Assembly: GCA_031761405.1 (NCBI GenBank)
Contig: JASEVX010000011.1
Coordinates: forward strand, 38,047,700-38,111,699
Direction of reading: 5' to 3'
Origin: Serripes groenlandicus
Lineage: Eukaryota > Mollusca > Bivalvia > Cardiida > Cardiidae
DNA length: 64,000 nt
Shown here: positions 34,201-46,700 of the stretch, piece by piece
Position numbering within the stretch: the first letter of the stretch is position 1
Layout: each line of letters opens with the position of its first letter
Position numbers and translations under genes: made by a program
Notes under the pieces: model-generated
What the model saw: the letters and a program-made list of their open reading frames with translations, nothing else
What the model was told of the DNA's origin: nothing
Databases searched by the model: none

Positions 34201-37200
34201 ATAGGGATCACTTCTTGGTTGTGTGTCAGGGAGACACATAAAAATCATCTCTCGGTTGTCTATCAGGGAGACACATAGGGATCACCTCTTGGTTTTACTG
34301 TCAGGGAGACACATAGGGATCACCTCAGTTGTCTGTCAGGGAGACACATAGGGATCACTTCTCAGTTGTCTGTCCGGGAGACACAGGGATCACCTCTCGG
34401 TTGTCTGTCAGGGAGACACAGAGATCACCTCTCAGTTGTTAGTCCAGGAGACACATAGGGATCACCTCTTAGTTGTCTGTCAGGGAGACACATAGGGATC
34501 ACCTCTCAGTTGTCTGTCAGGGAGACACATAGATCACCTCTCAGGTGTCTGTCAGAGACAAATAGGGATCACCTCTCAGTTGTCTGTCAGGGAGACACAT
34601 AGGGATCACCTCTTGGTTGTCTGTCCGGGAGACACAGAGATCACCTCTCAGTTGTCTGTCAGGGAGACACATAGGGATCACCTCTTGGTTGTCTGTCAGG
34701 GAGACACATAGATCACCTCTCAGGTGTCTGTAGGGATCACCTCTCAGTTGTCTGTCAGGGAGACACATAGGGATCACCTCTTGGTTGTCTGTCCGGGAGA
34801 CACATAGATCACCTCTCAGTTGTCTGTCAGGGAGACACATAGGGATCACCTCTCGGTTGTCTGTCAGGGAGACACATAGATCACCTCTCGGGTGTCTGTC
34901 AGAGACAAATAGGGATCACCTCTCAGTTGTCTGTCCGGGAGACACAAAGGGATCACCTCTCAGTTGTCTGTCAGGGAGACACATAGGGATCACCTCTCAG
35001 CTGCCTGTCAGGGAGATACATAGGGATCACCTCTCAGTTGTCTGACCGAGAGACTCATAGGGATCACCTCGGCTGTTTGTATAGGAGACACATATGGATC
35101 TCCATAATACATTGTATTGTAGGTATCATTTGACCACATCCACAGTTTAATGTTTGAACAAGATAGATTGAATCCCTTGACATTATATTGGCCTCTGCTT
35201 TGAAACATCAAGCAAAGTAACAGTTTGAAAGTTGTGTAGCGTTGTGTTGATTCTTAGTATAAAATATTGTTGGGAAAGGAGAAATTGCACATTTTCCATC
35301 AATATTTTCAAAGTTAAAATCTGAAAGCGTATCTCAAGTTATCTAAACAGAAAAGGTATTATTATCCCCCGCTTTTTCGAAGAAAAAAAGGGGGGTTATT
35401 AATTTCGGTTTGTCCGTCCGTCCGTCCGTCCGTCTGTCCGTCCGTCACACTTCGTTTCCGTGCAATAACTGCCGCAAATGTGAACCGTTTCTTTTCAAAC
35501 TTGGTAACAAGGTTAAATGCCTTAACGGCTAGGCCAAGTTCGAATATCACTTTCGGCGGACTTTATTTGGTGGAGTTATGGCCCCTTATTTAACAAAATA
35601 TGTTGTTTCTTGCCGTTTCCGTGCAATAACTGCCACAAATGTGAACCTTTTTTTTTCAAACTTGGTAACAACGTTAAATGCCTTAAGGGCTAGGCCAAGT
35701 TCGAATATCACTTTCGGCGGACTTTATTTGGTGGAGTTATGGCCCCTTATTTAACAAAATATGTTGTTTCTTGCCGTTTCCGTGCAATAACTGCCACAAA
35801 TGTGAACCTTTTTTTTTCAAACTTGGTAACAAGGTTAAATGCCTTAAGGGCTAGGCCAAGTTCGATCATCACTTTCGGCGGACTTTATTCGGTTGAGTTA
35901 TGGCCCCTTATTTAACAAAAAATGTCGTTTGTTGCTGTTTCCGTGCAATAACTGCCACAAATGTAAACCTTTTTTTTTCAAACTTGGTAACAAGGTTAAA
36001 TGCCTTTAGGGCTAGGCCAAGTTCGATCATCACTTTCGGCGGGCTTTTTTTGGTGTAGTTATGTCCCCTCATTTAACAAAAAATGTCATTTGTTGCTGTT
36101 TCCGTGCAATAACTGCCACAAATGTGAACTTTTTTTTTTTCAAACTTGGTAACAAGGTTAAATGCCTTAAGGACTAGGCCAAGTTCGATCGTCACTTTCG
36201 GCGGACTATATTCGGTGGAGTTATGGCCCCTTATTTAACAAAAAATGTCGTTTGTTGCTGTTTCCGTGCAATAACTACCATAAATGTGAACTGGTTTTTT
36301 TCAAACTTGGTAACAACCTAGGCCAAGTTCGATCCTCACTTTCGGCGGACTTTATTCGGTGGAGTTATAGCCCCTTAATTAACAAAAAATGTCCTTTGTT
36401 GCTGTTTCCGTACAATTACTCCCACAAGTGTGAACCTTTTTTGTTCAAACTTGGTAACAAAGTTAAATGCCTTAAGGGCTAGGCCAAGTTCGATCATCGC
36501 TTTCGGCGGAGTTATGGCCCCTTGCTTAACAAAAAATGTCGTTTGTTGCTGTTTCCGTGCAATTACTGCCACAAATGTGAACCTTTTTTTTTTTCAAACT
36601 TTCTATCAAGGTTAAATGCCTTAACAGCTAGGCCAAGTTCGATCGTCACTTTCGGCGGATTTTATTCCTACAATATTTCCTGCAAGCGGGGGATATAAAT
36701 TTCATGAATTTGCTTGTTTACTTTCAGGTTGCGACCACTTTAAATGATGAAATTAGAAGACTTGCCATACTTGTTGATGAGTTTGATCGTCCATTTCATG
36801 CAGATTTAACTTCTTTAAACATTTACAAAAAGGCGAGTCAATATTTTTTACAATTTATTGAATAAAGTAATAATGTCTGGTTTTATCCTATGCTAAGATA
36901 TTTGGAAAAGCATACGATAATAACTGGTTAGTACTGTGTACTACATATGGATCAGCCTAATTTTTTTTTTATGGCTTCATACTTTCCAACTTGCAGGAAT
37001 CCGCTATGGCCTAGTGGTTAGTGTTGGGGATTCAGTTCCGGGCTTCCCGGGTTCGATCCCCAGTCATGCTGGAGTGCCCTTTGGTAAGGCACATTTCCTA
37101 GCCTAGTTATAGTTTGTTTACCCAGGGATCTCGAATAAGTGAAATATCGCCGTGATAAAACTGAAATAATGTTTAAACCCAACAAAACAAAAACAAACCC

Positions 37201-37756
37201 TTCCAACTTGCAGACATTCTTTCACACATGGGCAGTAGACTTTTTTTTCTACAATTTGTTCACTTTTATTCAATAATCATACTTTCTTTTTCAGAGATTT
37301 TTCATATTTTTGCATAGAAGTCAACTGTTGTACATTTATTGTATGTGGGAAAGAGTTAAATAAGTTACAATTAAAAAAGATGTTTCTCCTTTCCATTAAA
37401 TCATATAAAATGTAATCATCAGAGATACGTGTATATTCAAAATTAGTCAAAACTTGTGACAGAAATTGACTGCAGTAATGATTGCCCAATGTTCAGATTT
37501 AATAGATGTATAAACCATAGTGTAAATGATTAGTTTCAGATACTAGTTTCAGATAAATGTATATATTCACTATTAAATCTTTTCAACTTGCAGATGCATT
37601 TTGAATCATCTGCAGCAGACTACTATAACAAATATTATAACAGAAGGAGAAATTGCCTGTAACAAGCAATTTCTCCCTTGTCAAAATGTTTTTAACTCTA
37701 TTCAGTAATTATGTCTCCCCCTGTATACAGCGGAGATATATTGTTTTTGTCCTTGA

Positions 37757-37791
<35 letters not shown>

Positions 37792-40700
37792 TCGTCCCCA
37801 AAATCTTGTCCGATCCATATCTCCCAGACGGCTTGAAGGATTTTCATGAAACTTGGGTCACATGTTCACCTCATCAAGGCGACGTGCAGAACCCGCGTCT
37901 CGACAATATAGGGTCAAGGTCAAGGTCACGCTTGAAGGTCAAAGGTTTGAGGCTTTATTTCGTGTCCGCTCCATATCTCCCAAACGGCTTGAAGGATTTT
38001 CATAAAACTTGGGTCACATGTTCACCTCATCAAGGCGACGTGCAGAACCCGCGTCTCGACAATATAGGGTCAAGGTCAAGGTCACGCTTGAAGGTCAAAG
38101 GTTTGAGGCTTTATTTCGTGTCCGCTCCATATCACTGAGACGGCTTGAAGGATTTTCATGAAACTTAGGTCACATGTTCACCTCATCAAGGCGACGTGCA
38201 GAACCTGCGTCTCGACAATATAGGGTCAAGGTCAAGGTCGCGCTTGAAGGTCAAAGGTTTGAGGCTTTATTTCGTGTCCGCTCCATATCTCCGAGACGGC
38301 TTGAAGGATTTTCATGAAACTTGGGTCACATGTTCACCTCATCAAGGCGACGTGCAGAACCCGCGTCTCGACAATATAGGGTCAATGTCAAGGTCACGCT
38401 TGAAGGTCAAAGGTTTGAGGCTTTATTTCGTGTCCGCTCCATATCTCCCAGACGGCTTGAAGGATTTTCATGAAACTTGGGTCACATGTTCACCTCATCA
38501 AGGTGACGTGCAGAACTTGCGTCTCGACAATATAGGGTCAATGTCAAGGTCACGCTTGAAGGTCAAAGGTTTGAGGCTTTATTTTGTGTCCGCTCCATAT
38601 CTCCCAGACGGCTTGAAGGATTTTAATGAAACTTTGGTCACATGTTCACCTCATCAAGGTGACGTGCAGAACCCGTGTCTCGACAATATAGGGTCAAGGT
38701 CAAGGTCACGCTTGAAGGTCAAAGGTTTGAGGCTTTATTTCGTGTCCGCTCCATATCTCCAAGACGGCTTGAAAGATTTTCATGAAACTTGGGTCACATG
38801 TTCACCTCATCAAGGCGACGTGCATAACCCGCGTCTCGACCATACCAGGTCAAGGTCAAGGTCACGTTTGAAGGTCAAAGGTTTGAGGCTTTATTTTGTG
38901 TCAACTCCATATCTCCAAGACGGTTTGAAGTATTTTCATGAAACTTGGGTCAGATGTTCACCTCATCAAGGCGACGTACAGAACCCGCGTCTCGACCATA
39001 CTGGGTCAAGGTCACGCTTGAAGGTCAAAGGTTTGAGGCTTTATTTTATGTCCACTCCATATCTCCTTAAAGGATTTTCATGATACGTGGGTCACATGTT
39101 CACCTCATCAAGGCGACGTGCAGAACCCGCGTCTCGACCATACCGGTTCAAGGTCAAGGTCACGCTTGAAGGTCAAAGGTTTTAGGCTTTATTTCGTGTC
39201 CACTCAATATCTCCAAGACGGCTTGAAGGATTTTCATGAAACTTGGGTCACATGTTCACCTCGTCAAGGCGACATGCAGAACCCGCGTCTCGACCATACT
39301 GGGTCAAGGTCAAGGTCACGCTTGAAGGTCAAATGTTTGAGGCTTTATTTTGTGTCCGCTCCATATCTCCTTAAAGGATTTTCATGAAACTTGGGTCACA
39401 TATTCACCTCATCAAGGCGACGTGCAGAACCCGCGTCTCCACCATACCGGTTAAAGGTCAAGGTCACGCTTGAAGGTCAAAGGTTTTAGGCTTTATTTCG
39501 TGTCCAGTCAATATCTCCAAGACGGCTTGAAGGATTTTCATGAAAATTTGGTCACATGTTCACCTCATCAAGGCGACGTGCAGAACCCGCGTCTCAAACA
39601 TACTGGGTCAAGGTCAAGGTCACGCTTGAAGGTCAAAGGTTTGAGGCTTTATTTTGTGCCGCTCCATATCTCCAAAACAGCTTAAAGAATTTTCATGAAA
39701 CTTGGGTCACATGTTCACCTCATCAAGGCGACGTGCAGAACCCGCGTCTCGACCATACCGGTTTAAGGTCAAGGTCACGCTTGAAGCTCAAAGGTTTTAG
39801 GCTTTATTTCCTGTCCACTCAATATCTCCAAGACGGCTTGCTTATGTTTAGCAACAGTTGTTAACTGTTTTGAAGAATACTTCAGTCTTGAATGTTACAG
39901 CTGCAGTAAAAATATGTGTTTCTGTAAACCATTTGAAATCATGTCCACTTTGTACCAGGTCAAGACAAAACATTAGTAATTAAAAATTGAGTACTGTCCA
40001 ACTTGGTCAAATTTTTGTTTGTCTGCTTTATAGGTTGGAATGTTTTGAGAGATTTTGACAGATATTTGAGGGGGAGACATATGTTTTTGTCAAAACAATT
40101 CTAGTTATACTTTCATTCAAAGACATTTTTCTCTTGTTTTCCCGAGATATTTTCAATTTTGTCTGCTGCAGATTTTTTTATATGTGGGAAAGGGTTAAGA
40201 AAGAGGAATCCGCTGTGGGCGAGTGGTTAGCGTCAGGGATTTCTAAACCGGGTGTCCCGGGTTCGATCCCCAGTCGCGGCACTACGGTCATGGTGGAGTG
40301 CCCTTGGGCAAGGCACATTTTCTAGCCCAGTACTGGTTTGTTTACCCAGGGATCATGAATAAGTGAACTGTCGCCGTGACATAACTGAAATAATGTTGAA
40401 AGCGGCGTAAAACCTCAATAAATAAATAAATAACCTTTGCCAGACCAAAATGATTTGTATTACTTTGATAGCAATGGTTGGGTTAAATAAGTGCTGTACT
40501 TATGATAGTTTGACTTGCTTTTTTAGATCACCTAGATCCAAAGGCTCAAGGTGAGCTATTCTGATCACTTTTTGTCCGTCGTCCGTCGTCGTTAACTTTT
40601 AGCTTTAAACATCATCTCCTCCTGAACCACAGAACCAATTGCATCCAAACTTCACAGGAATGTTCCTTTGGTGGCCCTCTTTCAAAATTGTTCTAAGATT

Positions 40701-43700
40701 TAAATTCCATTAAGAACTTTGGTTGCTGCGGCATCAGAAAGGGGGCAAAATGTCCAAACTTTAAAAATCTTCTTCTCTGAATCTGCATGTCAGATTCCAA
40801 TATAGTTTGGTAGAAATGTTCCTTGGGTGACCCTCTACAAAGATTGTTCAAGGCATACTGTTTGGTTGAAAAACATGGCAGTCAGGAAGCATCAGAAAAG
40901 GGGCAAAATCATCTCGTTAACTTTTAGCTTTAAACATCATCTCCTCCTAAACCACAGGACCAATTTCATCCAAACTTCACAGGAATGTTCCTTTGGTGGC
41001 CCTCTTTCAAAATTGTTCTAAGATTTAAATTCCATTGAGAACTTTGGTTGCTGCGGCATCAGAAAGGGGGCAAAATGTCCAAACTTTAAAATCTTCTCCT
41101 CTGAATCTGCATGTCAGATTCCAATATAGTTTAGTAGAAATGGTCCTTGGGTGACCCTCTACAAAGATTGTTCAAGGCATACTGTTTGGTTGAAAAACAT
41201 GGCAGTCAGGAGGCATCAGAAAAGGGGCAAAATGACAAATTTTGGAAATTCCATTTTTTTTAAGTCCTTGTCTGATATTAAGAAAATTGAATAGGAATCT
41301 TACTTCAGTGATCCTCTACTTGATTTTTACAAGCCGTATTGATTGATTACAAAATCATAGCAACCTCGCGTCATCACAAAAGGGGTAAATTGAACTTTTA
41401 GCTACAAATGACAACTCCTACCATTCCACTCGACCAATTTCAACGTTACTTCACAGGAATGTTCCTTTGATGGTTCTCTTTCAAAATTGTTCAAATACTT
41501 ATATTCTATGTAGAACTTTTGTTGTTGCGGCATCAGAAATTGAGAAAAATACCCAAACTTTAAAAACCTCCATCTCCATAATCCATTTGTCAGATTCCAA
41601 GATAATTTGGCAGAAATGTTCTTTGAGTGACTCTCTACAAAAACTGTTCAAGCCATATTGATTTCGTTGACGAACAGGGCAGCAAAGCCGCATTAGGAAA
41701 GGTGCAAAATGACAAAACTTAAAATAATTCCATTCTTATTAAAGTCTTGTTAGATTTCAAGATACAAATGGCTTTTACTGATAAACTATTTCTTTTACTG
41801 AGTGTCCACTCCTTGCAGTTTTATTTGAACTCCTGATTAAATTTTCACAGATATTTGCAGTTAAATATTTGCTTTTAATTTACTATCATTCAGGTGATCG
41901 ATTTAGGGCCATCTTGGCCCTCTTGTTTTGTTAGGCTTTTCCATTAAAGCAAAAAAATTATATGAATGTATTGAAACTAAATTGTCAGTGGCCATAGATC
42001 TAAATGAAAAAACGTGTACTTGTAAGAAAATAGATATAACTCTATCAAGTTCCATCTCCTGAAGAAAACTGCCTTTAAACATATAATTTTGGCATTTTGT
42101 TAGTTATTAGTAGCTTACATAAAAACATAAAATAATATGTTCCTCATTTTTTAATCTCTTTAAACCTTTCCCTCATATAGACGCTTTTTGACGCCTCTGC
42201 AGCAGACAGCTTTTTGAAAACATAGTGACAAAAGAAGAAATTGCTCAAAACAAGCAATTTCTCCTTTTGTCACAATGTTTCCCACTTTTAGTCATAAGTT
42301 ATCCATTCAATTATGGAGATTTTCTATTTTTTGATAAAATATGTTCAAAGTCGTCTGCTGCAGAATGGTCGTATGAGGGAAAGGGTTAAACCTTTCCCAC
42401 ATACGACACATATGCAGCAGATGAGTTTTAGACAAAATTATGGAAAATCTCCATTATAAGCAATTTCCCCTTTTGCCACAATAATTTCAAAAGGATTTCT
42501 GCAAGTGGGAAAGGGTTAACCTTTCAATAATGTGCTTGTCAATTTCGAAGTGCTTGCCAATCCGACAATCAATATCTGTTTTCTGGAACTGCTCTTGAAA
42601 TATGTATGTAGCTATAAGGTGTCGACTTTGTGAATCATTAATGTATAGTTTGTGATTTTACCAGGAACTTCACGTCTATTTAGAAGGCAGTGTGAGTCGT
42701 AACTTACAAGGTCGATGTACGGGAGTTATCCGTAAAAACCTGGATCAGATGGATGCGTATATGATTGGTAGGAGTCACAGAGCGTGTTGTTTTAAATCAT
42801 GTTTTTATCAGTGTTTTAGATAGGGGGGCATGCTTCTTGTTCTTATATTAAATATAATTATTTGTTTACCTTCGGTCCTTAACCCTTTCCCCCATATAGA
42901 CGCTTTCTGACGCCTCTGCAGCAGACGGCTTTTTGAAAACATAGTGACAAAAGAAGAAATTGCTCAAAACGAGCAATTTCTCCTTTTGACACAATGTTTT
43001 CCACTTTTCGTCATAGGTTATCCATTCAATTATAGAGATGTTCTATGTTTTGATAAAATATGTTCAAAGTCGTCTGCTGCAGAATTGTCGTATGAGGGAA
43101 AGGGTTAATTGTTGAAACGCAATGAGACGATTTGTCTTGCTTATCACAACAAAGGATTTATTAAAAAAAGGGTGATATTACTACTTGGGGCTGTTCCAGG
43201 GAAAAGGGGGAGGAACGACCAACAATATTAACCCTTTCCCTCATACAACAATTCTGCAGCAGACGACTTAAAACATATTTTGTTAAAAAATGGAAAATCT
43301 CTATAACTGAATGAATGAATGAATGTATATTGTTTTATGGCGCATCGACAGCTAAGGTCATTTAGCGCGCAATTAAATTTAATTATTCATGTTCCCTGGG
43401 TAAACAAACCAGTACTAGGCTAGAAAATGTGCCTTGCCCAAGGGCACTCCTCCATGACCGTTGTGCCGCGACTGGGGATCGAACCCGGGACACCCGGTTT
43501 CGAAATCCCCGACGCTAACCACTCGACCACAGCGGATTCCTCTATAACTGAATGGATAACCTATGACTAAAAGTGGAAAACATTGTGACAAATGGAGAAA
43601 TTGCACGTTTTGTGCAATTTCTTCTTTTGTTACTATGTTTTCAAAAAGCCGTCTGCTGCAGAGGCATCAGAAAGCGTCTATATGAGGGAAAGGGTTAAGG

Positions 43701-46700
43701 GTACCACCTTAGGCCTATCAAATTTTAAGTATATTTTGGGCACTAATTTTAGTTTAATTTAAAAAGTATTCACACAACCACCAAATAAAAATAGTCCGCA
43801 GTTACTCCCCCCTAGACAATTTGTCTTGAAACGGCCCTTACTCTAAGACATGCTTCCTGCTCCTTATCTGTACCTCTTTTTAATACTATCCCAAATATTG
43901 CTGTTGTTTTTTTTATCACTGCAAAATGTATGTGCATATATAATATTAGAAAAATACTTCTATTTCATTAATATAACATATTAAGTAGTCTATTATATAA
44001 AAAGAGTTATTTTGGTTGGCATGACAATCACATTGCATTATTCAAGTGAGCGATTTAGGGCCATCATGGCCCTCTTGTTTACGTTTAATATTGTTGATTG
44101 GATCTAACTGGGAAAGGGTCACAAACTCTGATTATAATTATGTCTCCCCCTGTATACAGGGGAGATATATTGTTTTTGTCCTGGGCGTCTGTCTGTCTGT
44201 CTGTCCTTCTGTCTGTCCGAAATCGTGTCCGCTCCATATCTCCAAGACGGCTTGAAGGATTTTCATGAAACTTGGCTCACATGTTCACCTCATCAAGGCG
44301 ACGTGCAGAACCCGCGTCTCGACAATATAGGGTCAATGTCAAGGTCACGCTTGAAGGTCAAAGGTTTGAGGCTTTATTTCGTGTCCGCTCCATATCTCCC
44401 AGACGGCTTGAAGGATTTTCATGAAACTTGGGTCACATGTTCACCTCATCAAGGCGACGTGCAGAACCCGCGTCTCGACAATATAGGGTCAAGGTCAAGG
44501 TCACACTTGAAGGTCAAAGGTTTGAGGCTTTATTTCGTGTCCGCTCCATATCTCCGAGACGGCTTGAAGGATTTTCATGAAACTTGGGTCACATGTTCAC
44601 CTCATCAAGGCGACGTGCAGAACCTGCGTCTCGACAATATAGGGTCAAGGTCACGCTTGAATGTCAAAGGTTTGAGGCTTTATTTCGTGTCCGCTCCATA
44701 TCTCCCAGACGGCTTGAAGGATTTTCATGAAACTTGGGTCACATGTTTACCTCATCAAGGCGACGTGCAGAACCCGCGTCTCGACAATATAGGGTCAATG
44801 TCAAGGTCACGCTTGAAGGTCAAAGGTTTGAGGCTTTATTTCGTGTCCGCTCCATATCTGTCCCAAATTTATAGGTTGGAATGTTTTGAGAGATTTTGAC
44901 AGATATTTGAGGGGAGACATCTGTTTTTTGCAAAAACAATTCTAGTTGATTTTAGAAACTATAGTCTGAACAACAATCTGATTTTTGTATGTGTGACCCA
45001 TTTTGTAAACACCTTTGTCAGAGATTAGCATGTGAATCCCACAAAAATTGTCCACCCATACCATTTTGGACACACTGTTGTTATGTCCCCTTCCTTTGTT
45101 AGGTGACACACAAGGATCACTTATCTGTTGTCTGTCTGTCTGTCTGTCTGTCAAGCGTCTCCATTTTGAAGCGGTTAAGAGTTTCCACATTTAGAGCAGG
45201 AGGCTAGGGTTCAATTCCAGGTCTGGTAATATCAAAGAGTTTTAAAAGTTGTAGTAATATCCCTCCATAGCACTCGGGGTTGCCTGCAGAGCATTACATC
45301 TGATTCAGCAATGACTGGATAAAAGGATACTTGTACTGTAGTACTGATAAATTACCCAGGAAATGGCGTGATATATCTGAAATACTGTTGAACCCAGAGT
45401 AAATAACATTCAGACCAATAGAATGTCTGTCTATCAGGAAGCCTCTTATTTACTGACCTCATGGCAGACCCTACATGTGTTTCTTCAAACTCTTTGTTTT
45501 ATAATATTTTGGCCATGTTTCTTAACAAGCTTAATGTCAGCTGAAATAAGGGTTTTATATCTTAATTAGATTTGCTTTGCCAAATAAGCTTTGACTGCTA
45601 CATGTACATATTTTAAAGATTATTCAACTCAACTTGGGAAAAAGTCTTATGTGTATATTTCAACAACCCCGTATAATTATTCTTTTATGCTTAACCCTTT
45701 TCCCTCATATAGACGCTTTCTAAAGGCTCTGTAGCAGACGGTTTTTTGAAAACATAGTGACAAAAGAAGAAATTGCACAAAACGTGCAATTTCTCCTTTT
45801 GCCACAATGTTTTCCACTTTTTGTCATAGGTTATCCATTCAATTATGGAGATTTTCTATTTTTTGACAATTCAATCAAAGTCGTCTGCTGCAGAATTGTC
45901 GTATGGGGGAAAGGGTTAATAGTTGTAATCCATGTACTGTTGAAAATTGTGTCTGAGGACGTTGCAACATTTTGGCTTTCTCATGTACAAAATTTATTCC
46001 CACAATAACCTCATGATAGGAAGTCTTTCAAGACTTAATGGAATAACTAAATTCACATCCGTTCATGGCTAACTTTTTTATGAAAACCCTTTTCAAACAT
46101 TATCTGTGAATGGACCATGTGTTTTACTATTTCATAGGTTTAGCAACAAGCCGCATGTTGTCGCTTGTGTCTGAAATTGTCAAAGATATTTTACATCCGT
46201 TACCCTTTTCCTGCTCTGTGCAATTTCTCCATTTGTTACAATATTTTCCAAATCAATCTGCCGCGTACGCGTCATAATGCATCTGCATATGGAAAAGGAT
46301 TTAGTATAGATTAATAATGAGAATCACAAAATATGGGACAAGGTTAGACTGCACAAAAACACAGGCTTATCTTAATCTTCATTGGTTGAAAATGTAGTTT
46401 AAGGACATCGAAGAAGGAGTCAAATTATTAACTCGTCTTTTTTTCAAAGAAAAATAGTAGATTTATTGTGATACCCTTGGTGTTGTCGTCATCACAAAAC
46501 TTTAACCGTTCCTCATAACTCCTTATAACTCAAGAATGGTTACACATATTTAAATGAAACTTGGTACACATGCTCCTAGAACCAATATGCATGTCTACAC
46601 CAAGTCAAATAGCTCTGGCTTGAAAAATTATTCTGTTCGGCCCAGTTTTGGACTTAGAAATTCATACAAAAAGTTATACTTTGGCCTTAACTAAACAACC

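Noticed and set aside
33677..35211. Repetitive open frames on both strands over the minisatellite
   Set aside because: Frames are open on both strands because the ~37-bp unit has few stops. No gene evidence.
37653..39864. Long open frames (161, 295, 89 and 102 residues) with a ~52-residue protein repeat
   Set aside because: They follow the H3 core units, whose length is near a multiple of three and which lack stops in one frame. The same occurs at 44225-44899. No start, splice or family evidence; it is a transposon array.
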